Below, one piece after another: positions 8,531 to 16,989 of a stretch of 64,000 nucleotides of DNA. Numbering within the stretch: position 1 is the first letter of the stretch; every line of letters starts with the position of its first letter. The DNA is from Chitinophaga niabensis (GTDB lineage Bacteria > Bacteroidota > Bacteroidia > Chitinophagales > Chitinophagaceae), in assembly GCF_900129465.1 (NCBI RefSeq), contig NZ_FSRA01000002.1, positions 1,364,001 to 1,428,000 on the forward strand, written 5' to 3'. The notes beneath the pieces are model-generated. The model worked only from the letters and a program-made list of their open reading frames with translations. It ran no database searches and was not told the DNA's origin. The translations under genes and the position numbers were made by a program.

Positions 8531-9637
8531 ATGCTCAAAAGAATCCTCTCCCTATGCATGATGATGGCTGCCACCCTGGTTGCCAGCGCACAATCCACCA
8601 ACCGGGACCTTGCCCAGGAAAAGATGAAAAAGGCCATTGAACTCATGGACAATGGTCAGATCGAACCTTCCATTGCTTTGCTGGAAGAAGCCATCAAACT
8701 GGATCCCGATGAACCTACCTATACTTACGAGATCGGTTACGCAAAATATCTCGGCAAAGATTACAAAGCTGCCATTAAGATCATGAAAGACATGATCAAA
8801 AAGAAAAACGGATTCCCCGGTGTGTACCAGTTGCTGGGGAACAGCTATGACCTGACGGGTGATCCGGAGAAAGCGATCGATACTTATGAAAAGGGATTGA
8901 AGGAGTTTCCCAATGCCGGCAACCTTTACCTGGAAATGGGGGTGATGCAGATGTCTGCCAAAAAGGATAACAACAAAGCGATCCAATATTTTGAAGCAGG
9001 GGTAAAGGCTGCCCCCAAACATTCATCCAACTATTACTGGCTGGGTAAACTGTTCTGCAACTCAGATTCGCAGGTATGGGGAATGCTGTATGGGGAGATC
9101 TTCATGAATATAGAAAGGGGAAGTAAACGGACGGAAGAAATGAGTAAACTGCTGTACCTGACCTATAAAAGCGGTATCCAGTTTAACGATACCGGCATGT
9201 TGGTGCGTTTCAGCCATCACAATATTATTCTGCTGGACCCCAAAGCTATGGAGAAGGACCCTGCCTTGCTGATGAAGAAACTGATGCCTTATGGTACTAA
9301 GGTATATGAGCTGGAGCTGACCCTGGCGGCAGCTGCTGAAAAACATATTGATCTTGCTTCGCTGCACCGCATCCGGGAGAATTTCCTGGAAGGGTATTAC
9401 AAGAACGGCCATGCACTGAAATACCCGAACCTGCTGTTCGATTATCAGTTGAAAGTAAAACAGAACGGGCACCTGGAGGCGTATAATTATTGGCTGCTGA
9501 GCCGGGGAGATGGTGAGGAGTTTGCTAACTGGAAAGCGGCGAATGAAGGAAAATGGGGAGATTTTATCAGGTGGTTCCAGCAGAACCCGATGGAGGTGAG
9601 CGGAGAGAATGTGTTTTTTAGAGGGCAGTATTTGTAG
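8531..9637 (+). CDS. exported tetratricopeptide-repeat protein
   Basis: The 368-residue product begins with a Sec signal peptide (MLKRILSLCMMMAATLVASAQ). At least three TPR units follow at about residues 27-150, seen as the repeated AIxLLEEAIKLDPDEPTYTYEIG-like pattern of helical pairs. The C-terminal 200 residues are not a recognisable domain. TPR arrays bind protein partners; here this would be in the periplasm or at the outer membrane. The gene is single, with a terminator before it. No enzymatic function can be assigned. Confidence 0.85.
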   Translation: MLKRILSLCMMMAATLVASAQSTNRDLAQEKMKKAIELMDNGQIEPSIALLEEAIKLDPDEPTYTYEIGYAKYLGKDYKAAIKIMKDMIKKKNGFPGVYQLLGNSYDLTGDPEKAIDTYEKGLKEFPNAGNLYLEMGVMQMSAKKDNNKAIQYFEAGVKAAPKHSSNYYWLGKLFCNSDSQVWGMLYGEIFMNIERGSKRTEEMSKLLYLTYKSGIQFNDTGMLVRFSHHNIILLDPKAMEKDPALLMKKLMPYGTKVYELELTLAAAAEKHIDLASLHRIRENFLEGYYKNGHALKYPNLLFDYQLKVKQNGHLEAYNYWLLSRGDGEEFANWKAANEGKWGDFIRWFQQNPMEVSGENVFFRGQYL

Positions 9638-9693
9638 ATTTCGCGATCCGCCCCTCAAATCGTATTTTTACGGCCGGCAAATTTTTGATTTTG

Positions 9694-12036
9694 ATGAAGG
9701 CAAACTATTTAGACGATTTGAATGCACCCCAGCGGGAAGCGGTAACAACCATTAAAGGACCTTTAATGATCATCGCGGGAGCAGGTTCAGGCAAAACGAA
9801 AGTACTGACTACAAGGATCGCTCACCTGATGAACAATGGGGTGGACGCTTTTAATATATTGTCGCTCACCTTTACCAACAAGGCAGCGAAGGAAATGAAG
9901 GAAAGGGTGGAAAAGATCCTGGGCGGCAGTGAAGCCCGTAATCTTTACATCGGTACCTTCCACTCTGTTTTTGCGCGCCTTTTACGCAGCGACGCGCCTA
10001 AACTGGGTTACCCCAGCGACTTCACTATCTACGATTCAGATGATGCCAAAAGCGTGGTGAAAACCATCGTGAATGAACTGAACCTGGATGATAAACATTA
10101 CAAGCCCAATATGGTATACAACCGGATCTCCGCTGCCAAGAACAGCCTGGTGAGCCCGGAAGAATACCAGCATGATTATGCCATACAACAGGAAGACCAA
10201 CGTTCCAGCCGTCCACTGATCGGCAAGATCTACGACATGTATGCGAAACGCTGTTTCAAGAATGGTGCGATGGACTTTGATGATCTGCTGTATAAAATGT
10301 ACGTACTGCTGAAAGGTTTCCCGGAAGTACTCGCCAAATACCAGCATAAGTTCAAATACATCATGATCGATGAGTACCAGGATACCAACCCGGCTCAGTA
10401 TGAGATCGTGAAATTACTGGGCGCAGTGCATGAAAATATCTGTGTGGTGGGAGACGATGCACAAAGTATCTATTCCTTCCGCGGTGCTACCATTCAGAAC
10501 ATCCTGCAATTTGAAAAGGATTATGATGATGTGAAAGTAGTGAAGCTGGAACAGAACTACCGCAGTACCAAATCTATCCTGAACGTTGCGAATGAGGTGA
10601 TCTCAAAGAATAAAGGGCAGATTGAAAAGAACCTCTGGACGGATAACCATGAAGGAGAAAAGATCAAACTGATCCGCACCAATACAGATAATGATGAAGG
10701 AAAGGTAGTAGCAGATACCATTTCTGAGCAGAAACTCCGCAATCATTACGATAACAAAGATTTTTGCATCCTCTACCGCACGAATGCACAGAGCCGTTCC
10801 TTTGAGGAAAACCTCCGGCGCAGTGCCATTCCTTACAGGATCTATGGCGGCCTCTCTTTCTACCAAAGAAAAGAGATCAAGGATTTTATTGCGTACCTGC
10901 GGGTGATCATGAACAGTCGTGATGAAGAAGCGATCAAACGGATCATCAACTACCCGGTGCGTGGTATCGGCAAAACTACCATTGAAAAGGTGAGTATTTA
11001 TGCGAATGATCAGAACATGACCTTCTGGGAAGTACTGGAACGTGCAAAGGAATTTGGTTTCAAAGGCGGTACACTGGAAGCGATAGACGGATTTGTGACC
11101 ATGATCCAGAGCTTCCGGGTGATGCTGGAAAAACACAATGCTTACGAAGTAGCCGTTCAGGTTGGTAAATCCACCAATATCGTAAAAGAACTCTTCAACG
11201 ATAAAACCACAGAAGGCCTTGCCCGTTACGAAAACATCCAGGAGTTATTGAACTCTATCAAGGAATTCACAGAAACACCTACGGAAGACGGGGAGTTGCT
11301 GGATGATAAAACACTCGGTATCTATCTGCAACAGATCACATTGTTAACGGATGCAGATAACGGAAAGGATGAAGACAGCAATGTGGTGAAACTGATGACG
11401 ATCCACGCAGCAAAAGGTTTGGAGTTCCCGATCGTATTCACGGTGGGATTGGAAGAAAGCCTGTTTCCCAGCGGTATGTCCATCAACTCAAGGGAAGAAC
11501 TGGAAGAAGAACGCCGTTTGTTCTATGTGGCGGTGACCCGTGCAAAAACACGTTTATTCCTTACTTATGCTAATAGCCGTTACCGTTTTGGCCAGCTACA
11601 GCAGAATGAGCCCAGCCGTTTCCTGGAAGAAATGCCGGAAGAATTCATTGATCGCAGTTATGCCGGCGGTGGTATGAGAAATACGGGTCCCATTGGTGGC
11701 GGTGGTGCTTCCTGGGGAAATATGTTCGATAAAAAGAAAGCACCTGCCGGCCCTGGCGCACCAGCATCGTCCGCATCTTCTTCAGCAAGGCCAACACCAA
11801 GGCCAGCTGCGCCTGCAGGTTATCATGTGCCCAGCGCTAATTTCACAGCAGATGACCCTGCTACCATGGAAGCGGGTATGGATGTGGAACATCAGAAATT
11901 TGGTTTCGGTAAGATCCTCAGCCTGGAAGGCGCTATCAACAACCGCATTGCAACAGTGATGTTCCCGAAAGGAGGAGGAGAAAAGAAGATCATGCTGAAC
12001 TATGCCAAGCTGATGATTGTAAGGAATGGAGGCTGA
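9694..12036 (+). CDS. UvrD/PcrA-type superfamily 1 DNA helicase
   Basis: This 780-residue ATP-dependent 3'-5' helicase has the Walker A motif GAGSGKT (29-35), the motif II sequence DEYQDTNPAQYE (near 224-235), GDDAQSIYSFRGA and VALTRAK-like motif VAVTRAKTRLFL. The C-terminus carries the Tudor-like PcrA domain (DVEHQKFGFGKILSLEG), which in Gram-positive PcrA contacts RNA polymerase. A Pro/Ala/Ser-rich linker lies between them. The family acts in repair and in clearing replication-transcription conflicts. The frame is open from a TTG at 9685, but the ATG at 9694 starts the conserved sequence. It overlaps recX by 11 bp, suggesting cotranscription. Confidence 0.93.
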   Translation: MKANYLDDLNAPQREAVTTIKGPLMIIAGAGSGKTKVLTTRIAHLMNNGVDAFNILSLTFTNKAAKEMKERVEKILGGSEARNLYIGTFHSVFARLLRSDAPKLGYPSDFTIYDSDDAKSVVKTIVNELNLDDKHYKPNMVYNRISAAKNSLVSPEEYQHDYAIQQEDQRSSRPLIGKIYDMYAKRCFKNGAMDFDDLLYKMYVLLKGFPEVLAKYQHKFKYIMIDEYQDTNPAQYEIVKLLGAVHENICVVGDDAQSIYSFRGATIQNILQFEKDYDDVKVVKLEQNYRSTKSILNVANEVISKNKGQIEKNLWTDNHEGEKIKLIRTNTDNDEGKVVADTISEQKLRNHYDNKDFCILYRTNAQSRSFEENLRRSAIPYRIYGGLSFYQRKEIKDFIAYLRVIMNSRDEEAIKRIINYPVRGIGKTTIEKVSIYANDQNMTFWEVLERAKEFGFKGGTLEAIDGFVTMIQSFRVMLEKHNAYEVAVQVGKSTNIVKELFNDKTTEGLARYENIQELLNSIKEFTETPTEDGELLDDKTLGIYLQQITLLTDADNGKDEDSNVVKLMTIHAAKGLEFPIVFTVGLEESLFPSGMSINSREELEEERRLFYVAVTRAKTRLFLTYANSRYRFGQLQQNEPSRFLEEMPEEFIDRSYAGGGMRNTGPIGGGGASWGNMFDKKKAPAGPGAPASSASSSARPTPRPAAPAGYHVPSANFTADDPATMEAGMDVEHQKFGFGKILSLEGAINNRIATVMFPKGGGEKKIMLNYAKLMIVRNGG

Positions 12037-12484
12037 TATTCTGAAACTCCGCTACTACTGTGCTTACCAGGAGCGTTGCCATGCGGAAGTGAGAGAGAAA
12101 TGCTGGGAACTTGGTTTGCGCGGCGAAGATATAGAAAACGCCATCGCACATCTGGTGGAAGATGGTTTCCTCAATGAAGAACGGTATGCCAAAGCATATG
12201 CCGGCGGGAAGTTTAGGATGCAGCAGTGGGGGCGTAAGAAGATCAGTATGATGCTGAAGCAGAAACAGATCTCCGATTACTGCATCCGCAAGGGTTTAGC
12301 AGAGATCAATGAAGAGGATTATATGCAAACCCTGCAGCAACTCGCAGAAAAGAAATACCATTCATTAAGGTCTGAGCAATATCTAAAGCGGCAATACAAA
12401 ACGCTGCAATACCTCCTGCAAAGAGGTTTTGAACAGGAGCTGGCAAGGGCTGCCATTGAACAAATCGCAAAAAAAGGCGAATAA
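12026..12484 (+). CDS. recX: RecX-family regulatory protein
   Basis: The 152-residue product has the three-helix repeats of RecX, seen in the segments VREKCWELGLRGEDIENAIAH, FLNEERYAKAYAGGKFRMQ and the C-terminal YKTLQYLLQRGFEQELARAA. RecX binds RecA filaments and modulates recombination. Its ATG lies inside the 3' end of the helicase gene (11-bp overlap), so translation is likely coupled. recA is not nearby, which is common in this phylum. Confidence 0.88.
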   Translation: MEADILKLRYYCAYQERCHAEVREKCWELGLRGEDIENAIAHLVEDGFLNEERYAKAYAGGKFRMQQWGRKKISMMLKQKQISDYCIRKGLAEINEEDYMQTLQQLAEKKYHSLRSEQYLKRQYKTLQYLLQRGFEQELARAAIEQIAKKGE

Positions 12485-12522
12485 AGGAGGAATAATTTAA
12501 AACTTTCTAACCCTTACCGCCG

Positions 12523-12530
12523 TAATTTTG
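12523..12530 (+). promoter_or_regulatory. -7 element before the omega-amidase gene
   Basis: TAATTTTG matches TAnnTTTG and lies 27 bp before the ATG at 12558. The upstream element is not clear. Confidence 0.4.
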
Positions 12531-12557
12531 GGGTCGTTTTGTAGTAATTAATACTTT

Positions 12558-13349
12558 ATGTCTGATTTAACGGTCTCTCTGATACAAGCTAATTTACACT
12601 GGGAAGATGTTGCTGCCAACCTGGCGATGTTTGACCAAAAGATCAATTCCATCCAGGAAAGAACGGAAGTGATCATTCTGCCGGAAATGTTCAGCACGGG
12701 TTTCAGCATGCAATCTGAAAGGCTGGCGCAAACAATGGATGGCAGTGCGGTACAGTGGATGAAGCAGAAAGCAAAAGAGAAGAACGTGATCATCACAGGC
12801 AGTCTTATTATTGAGGAAGGCGGACAATATTTTAACCGGCTGATCTGGATGCTGCCCAACGGAACATTTGGTACCTACAACAAACGCCACCTGTTCGGTT
12901 TTGCCGGAGAGCATGATCACTATACTGCCGGCGACAAACGCCTGATCGCCCAGGTAAAGGGCTGGAAGCTCAACCTGTCTGTTTGTTACGATCTGCGTTT
13001 CCCGGTATGGGCACGCAACTCCATCCTTGAAAACGGAGAGCCTGCTTACGATGTATTGATCAACGTGGCCAACTGGCCCGAAAGGCGTAATACTCCCTGG
13101 CGTGCTTTATTACAGGCCCGCGCTATTGAAAACCAGTGTTACGTAATAGGTTTGAACCGGGTGGGCAATGATGGCAACGACATCTATCATAGCGGGGATT
13201 CCAGTATTATAGATCCCATCGGCGAGATCATTTATCACAAAGCGCATGATGAGGATGTATTTACCTATACGCTTTCCCGTAGCCATCTTAATGAGCTGCG
13301 TGCGCGCTTCCCTTTCCTGAAGGATGCAGACCGGTTTATTATCCCTTAA
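12558..13349 (+). CDS. nitrilase-superfamily omega-amidase (YafV/Nit2-like)
   Basis: This 263-residue cytoplasmic enzyme belongs to the carbon-nitrogen hydrolase family. The catalytic triad is visible as Glu43 in LPEMFSTGF, Lys109 in YNKRHLF and Cys143 in LSVCYDLRFP. The sequence most resembles the YafV/Nit2 branch, which hydrolyses alpha-ketoglutaramate and related omega-amides and so repairs by-products of glutamine transamination. The substrate assignment rests on overall resemblance. A GT39-type gene starts 33 bp downstream, with its own promoter. Confidence 0.88.
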   Translation: MSDLTVSLIQANLHWEDVAANLAMFDQKINSIQERTEVIILPEMFSTGFSMQSERLAQTMDGSAVQWMKQKAKEKNVIITGSLIIEEGGQYFNRLIWMLPNGTFGTYNKRHLFGFAGEHDHYTAGDKRLIAQVKGWKLNLSVCYDLRFPVWARNSILENGEPAYDVLINVANWPERRNTPWRALLQARAIENQCYVIGLNRVGNDGNDIYHSGDSSIIDPIGEIIYHKAHDEDVFTYTLSRSHLNELRARFPFLKDADRFIIP

Positions 13350-13368
13350 TTTAACCGGGGAACTTAGC

Positions 13369-13376
13369 TAACTTTG
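13369..13376 (+). promoter_or_regulatory. -7 element directly before the GT39 gene
   Basis: TAACTTTG matches the Bacteroidota -7 consensus and ends 6 bp before the ATG at 13383, which would give a leaderless or nearly leaderless mRNA. The -33 element is poor. Confidence 0.5.
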
Positions 13377-13382
13377 CGGGCT

Positions 13383-15053
13383 ATGATCCGCTTTTTCACC
13401 AAGAATCAGTACAAGAACACCGTACTGGCCCTTTGGGCCCTTCTGGCTATTTTACAGGCCTGCTTTACAGAGTTGATGGACGATGAGGCGTATTACTGGG
13501 TGTACTCCAATCACCTGGCCTGGGGATATTTTGACCATCCCCCCATGGTAGCCCTGCTCATCAAAGGCGGATACTTTTTATTCCACAATGAACTGGGTGT
13601 GCGGCTGGGTATGGTACTTTTGAATGTACTCACCCTGCTGCTGATAGACAGGATGATCCCCCAGAAGAACAACATCGTTTTCTACCTGATCCTTGCCGGC
13701 ATGGGCGCCATGCAGATCGGAGGGATCCTGGCAGTGCCGGATATTCCGCTGATCTTCTTTGCCACGCTCTATTTTTATATCTACCGTAATTTCCTGGAAT
13801 CGCAAAGCTGGAAGAACACCTTCCTGCTGGGGCTAAGTATGGCATTGATGTTCTACAGCAAATACCATGGCGTACTACTGGTGTTCTTTACCCTGCTGTC
13901 CAATCTCTCTTTGCTGAAAGTATACCGTTACTATATTGCCGTGATCATTACCACGGTACTTTTCTTCCCGCATATTTACTGGCAGTATTTACACGACTTC
14001 CCTTCGCTGCAATATCATCTTGTAGAACGGAATGCATCTTCTTACGACATCAGTTACACACTTGATTATATCGTTGGGCAGGTGCTGATGTTCGGACCGC
14101 TCGTAGGGTGGTTGCTGTTATACAATGCTTTCCGCGCGCAGGTGCGAAATGGTTTTGAACGTGCTTTGAAGTTCAGCCTGGTGGGGGTGCTTGCGTTCTT
14201 CCTGCTGAGTACTTTGAAGGGGCGTGTGGAAGCAAACTGGACGGTGATGATCTTTGCGCCGCTGGTAATATTGGCGCACCAGGCTATTGTGCGGCAGGGG
14301 CTTTCTTTGCGGATACTGAAAAGCACCTGGGCGGTTTCTTTACTGATCGTGTTAGTAGCAAGGGTGTATATGGTTTGGGATTTTGTACCCGATGTGGAGA
14401 TCAGGCCGGAGATCCATCATAACAGGGAATGGACGAATGCTGTGGCTGCGAAAGCGCAGGGCCGGCCTGTAGTTTTTCTGAACAGTTACCAGGAGCCTTC
14501 GAAATATATGTTCTACCAGGGTGGTGTGGCGTTTAGCCTTAACAGTGTGTATGCACGCAGGAGCCAGTATAACTATTGGCATATGGAAGAGGAATTATGG
14601 GGGAAGAATGTATTGCTGGTTTCCAATCACCGTCCTTACATTCCTGATCAGGATAGTATGGTGATGGCGCAACGGAAGTTATACTGCAGAACGGATACGC
14701 CGTATTATTCATATTCATTGATCCAGTTTGTGCCTGCTGTTGCTGCGTTTAAGGTGCAACCGGGAGAAGCGTTCACATTGAAGTTAGGGGTGAAGAATGG
14801 ATATGAAAACAAAGTTCCTTTTGATAAAGATTATACGCCGTTTGTGGGATATGCATTGAAGGGAGAAGAAGAGTGGCGGAAAACGGTGCAGGGCACTTTA
14901 TTGTTATCTGATGCTTTGCAGCAGGATAGCGTGGAAGTGTTGGTGAAAGCACCGGATGTAAAGGGAAAGTATGTTTTAAAGATAGCAGTGTCTGCCGTGC
15001 ATGGGATGGACCCTACGCATAATAGCCAGGGGATTAAACTGGCGGTGGAATAA
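13383..15053 (+). CDS. GT39/ArnT-type membrane glycosyltransferase
   Basis: This 556-residue polytopic membrane protein has the acidic motif of lipid-dependent GT-C glycosyltransferases near its first periplasmic loop (LMDDEAYYWVY, residues 31-41, then GYFDHPP). About ten hydrophobic segments fill residues 13-340, and a soluble periplasmic domain of about 200 residues follows. Relatives (PMT, ArnT) transfer sugars from polyprenyl phosphates to proteins or lipid A; the acceptor here is unknown. The frame is open from a TTG at 13374, but the ATG at 13383 fits the hydrophobic N-terminus. A bidirectional terminator separates it from thiL. Confidence 0.88.
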   Translation: MIRFFTKNQYKNTVLALWALLAILQACFTELMDDEAYYWVYSNHLAWGYFDHPPMVALLIKGGYFLFHNELGVRLGMVLLNVLTLLLIDRMIPQKNNIVFYLILAGMGAMQIGGILAVPDIPLIFFATLYFYIYRNFLESQSWKNTFLLGLSMALMFYSKYHGVLLVFFTLLSNLSLLKVYRYYIAVIITTVLFFPHIYWQYLHDFPSLQYHLVERNASSYDISYTLDYIVGQVLMFGPLVGWLLLYNAFRAQVRNGFERALKFSLVGVLAFFLLSTLKGRVEANWTVMIFAPLVILAHQAIVRQGLSLRILKSTWAVSLLIVLVARVYMVWDFVPDVEIRPEIHHNREWTNAVAAKAQGRPVVFLNSYQEPSKYMFYQGGVAFSLNSVYARRSQYNYWHMEEELWGKNVLLVSNHRPYIPDQDSMVMAQRKLYCRTDTPYYSYSLIQFVPAVAAFKVQPGEAFTLKLGVKNGYENKVPFDKDYTPFVGYALKGEEEWRKTVQGTLLLSDALQQDSVEVLVKAPDVKGKYVLKIAVSAVHGMDPTHNSQGIKLAVE

Positions 15054-15091
15054 AAAGATAAAGCCTTCCTGATCGGGAAGGCTTTATCTTT
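15054..15091. terminator. bidirectional intrinsic terminator
   Basis: A 16-bp stem, AAAGATAAAGCCTTCC (15054-15069) with its complement at 15076-15091, is flanked by A residues on one side and T residues on the other. It can serve both the GT39 gene (plus) and thiL (minus), which converge here. Confidence 0.9.
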
Positions 15092-15099
15092 TTAAAAAA

Positions 15100-16128
15100 C
15101 TATTTAAAAGCATTCCATCCCTGTGCAGCCAGTTTATGTTTATTTCCGCTGCGGGTAATGATATGCGGCTCTTCCGTCAATTCTGTCATATAACCGATCA
15201 CAGCAATTTCTTCATTCAGCGTGATCTTGTCATAGTCTTCCTGCTTCATGGTGAACAGCAGTTCATAATCCTCTCCTCCGCTGAGTGCGCAGGCAGTTGG
15301 GTCCAAGCCTAATTTCATGGCCAATTCGCGGGCCTGGTCGTGTACGGGTATTTTTTCCTCATACAATACACAACCCAGCTGGCTTTGTTTGCAGATATGC
15401 AGGATCTCAGAGCTTAAACCATCGCTTACATCCATCATGGCGGTAGGCATGATCTCTTTGCCGGCGAGGAAAGAAATGATATCATGACGGGCTTCCGGTT
15501 TCAGCTGGCGGCCAATTACGTAGGTCTGGTCTTCCAGATCAGGCTGGATTTTTGGATTCTCCAGGAAGATCTTCTTTTCTCTTTCAAGTAACGTGAGACC
15601 AAGATACGCAGCGCCGAGGTCTCCGGAAACGCAAAGCAAGTCTCCTTTTTGAGCAGTGGAGCGTTTCACGAACTTATCAGGGGCCACTTCGCCGATGGCG
15701 GTAACGCTGATCACAAAACCTTTCTGGGAGGAAGTGGTATCCCCTCCTATCAGGTCTACCCGGTATTTTTCGCAGGCGGCATATACCCCTTCGTAAAATT
15801 CGTTGAGGGCTTCCAGGGAGAAGCGGTTAGAAAAGGCCAGGCTCATGGTAATATGTGTGGGCGTGGCATTCATGGCATAGATGTCTGACAGGTTCACGAT
15901 CACGGATTTATACCCCAGGTGTTTGAGAGGGGTATACATCAGGTCAAAGTGAATGCCTTCCACCAGCATATCCGTACTGATAACGGTTTGTTTGCCGAAC
16001 AGGTCAATTACGGCAGCATCGTCCCCAACACCCAGCACGGTACTGGCATTGTACAATTCAATATTGCGGGTCAGGTAATCGATGAGGCCGAATTCCCCGA
16101 GGTCTTCTATTTCAGTTCTCTCTTCCAT
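15100..16128 (-). CDS. thiL: thiamine-monophosphate kinase
   Basis: ThiL phosphorylates thiamine monophosphate to the active cofactor thiamine diphosphate. The 342 residues show the AIR-synthase-like fold motifs: VGDDAAVID near the N-terminus, VNLSDIYAMNATPTH, GGDTTSS, MDVSDGLSSEI and SGGEDYELLFT. Length and order are typical. Its ATG lies 1 bp after the stop of suhB, so the two form an operon read from the promoter at 16908-16915. Confidence 0.95.
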   Translation of the reverse strand: MEERTEIEDLGEFGLIDYLTRNIELYNASTVLGVGDDAAVIDLFGKQTVISTDMLVEGIHFDLMYTPLKHLGYKSVIVNLSDIYAMNATPTHITMSLAFSNRFSLEALNEFYEGVYAACEKYRVDLIGGDTTSSQKGFVISVTAIGEVAPDKFVKRSTAQKGDLLCVSGDLGAAYLGLTLLEREKKIFLENPKIQPDLEDQTYVIGRQLKPEARHDIISFLAGKEIMPTAMMDVSDGLSSEILHICKQSQLGCVLYEEKIPVHDQARELAMKLGLDPTACALSGGEDYELLFTMKQEDYDKITLNEEIAVIGYMTELTEEPHIITRSGNKHKLAAQGWNAFK

Positions 16129-16129
16129 G

Positions 16130-16903
16130 TTATTGAATGCTGTTAATTTCTTTCAACAGGTCTGTATGTATATGGCCATTAGTGGCAAGGATCTGTTTTT
16201 GATAAGGTGAATAGGCATTGCCTTTAAAATCCGTTACTGTTCCTCCGGCCTCCTGTACAATGAGGTAACCGGCTGCGGAATCCCAAGCATTGAGTGAATG
16301 TTCCCAGAAACCATCAAAACGGCCACAGGCTACCCAGCAGAGGTCGATTGCGGCAGAACCGAGGCGGCGGACGGGTAAACCCAGCTTCACAAAGCGTTCC
16401 AGCACACTCATGGGGTTATTGACGGTATTTTCCCATTCATAGGGGAAACCGGTAACCAGGCAGGCATTGGCCACGCTCTTTTTCTGGGAAACGTGAATGA
16501 GCTTATCGTTCAGCGTAGCCCCAAACCCTTTCTGGGCAAAGAACAGTTCATTCATGATGGGGTTATATACAGCCCCAAGGATCATTTCGCCATCCTGTTC
16601 CACGCCAATGCTTACGCAGCAAAGGGGAATGCCGTGTGCAAAATTCACCGTCCCGTCTATGGGGTCAATGATCCATTTGATACTGGAGCCTTGTTTCAGC
16701 TCTCCAACTTCCTCACTGAGGATATGATGATCGGGGTAATCTTCGTGAATGGCAGCAATGATTGCCGCTTCCGCCTTTTTATCCGCTTCCGTTACGAGAT
16801 TATTGATCGTATCTTTGTAGGAAATAGTGAAAGTACCGTTAAAATATTCTTTTAAAACTTTAGCACCTGCTTGTGTAGCTTTGAGTAACGTTGATTTTAA
16901 CAT
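16130..16903 (-). CDS. suhB: inositol monophosphatase family protein (SuhB-like)
   Basis: This 257-residue Mg2+-dependent phosphatase has the metal-binding signature WIIDPIDGTVNFAHGIP and the C-terminal motif AWDSAAGYLIV. EE residues before the first motif complete the metal site. Members hydrolyse inositol phosphates or related sugar phosphates; E. coli SuhB also works with the transcription antitermination complex, which is not implied here. It is the first gene of a two-gene operon with thiL, divergent from the GH3 gene. The -7 element ends 4 bp before its ATG. Confidence 0.92.
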   Translation of the reverse strand: MLKSTLLKATQAGAKVLKEYFNGTFTISYKDTINNLVTEADKKAEAAIIAAIHEDYPDHHILSEEVGELKQGSSIKWIIDPIDGTVNFAHGIPLCCVSIGVEQDGEMILGAVYNPIMNELFFAQKGFGATLNDKLIHVSQKKSVANACLVTGFPYEWENTVNNPMSVLERFVKLGLPVRRLGSAAIDLCWVACGRFDGFWEHSLNAWDSAAGYLIVQEAGGTVTDFKGNAYSPYQKQILATNGHIHTDLLKEINSIQ

Positions 16904-16907
16904 GGCG

Positions 16908-16915
16908 CAAAGGTA
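16908..16915 (-). promoter_or_regulatory. -7 element of the suhB-thiL operon
   Basis: On the minus strand the sequence reads TACCTTTG, 4 bp before the suhB ATG. This spacing predicts a leaderless or nearly leaderless transcript. The -33 element is not obvious. Confidence 0.5.
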
Positions 16916-16956
16916 CGAAGCTCTGCCAACTTCCCGAGTTTTACATACGAATTAAC

Positions 16957-16964
16957 TATTTTTG
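16957..16964 (+). promoter_or_regulatory. -7 element of the GH3-LysE unit
   Basis: TATTTTTG matches the -7 consensus and lies 25 bp before the ATG at 16990. It is divergent from the suhB promoter within an 86-bp intergenic region. Confidence 0.5.
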
Positions 16965-16989
16965 CATTTTAAAACTTGAATCGCGATTA

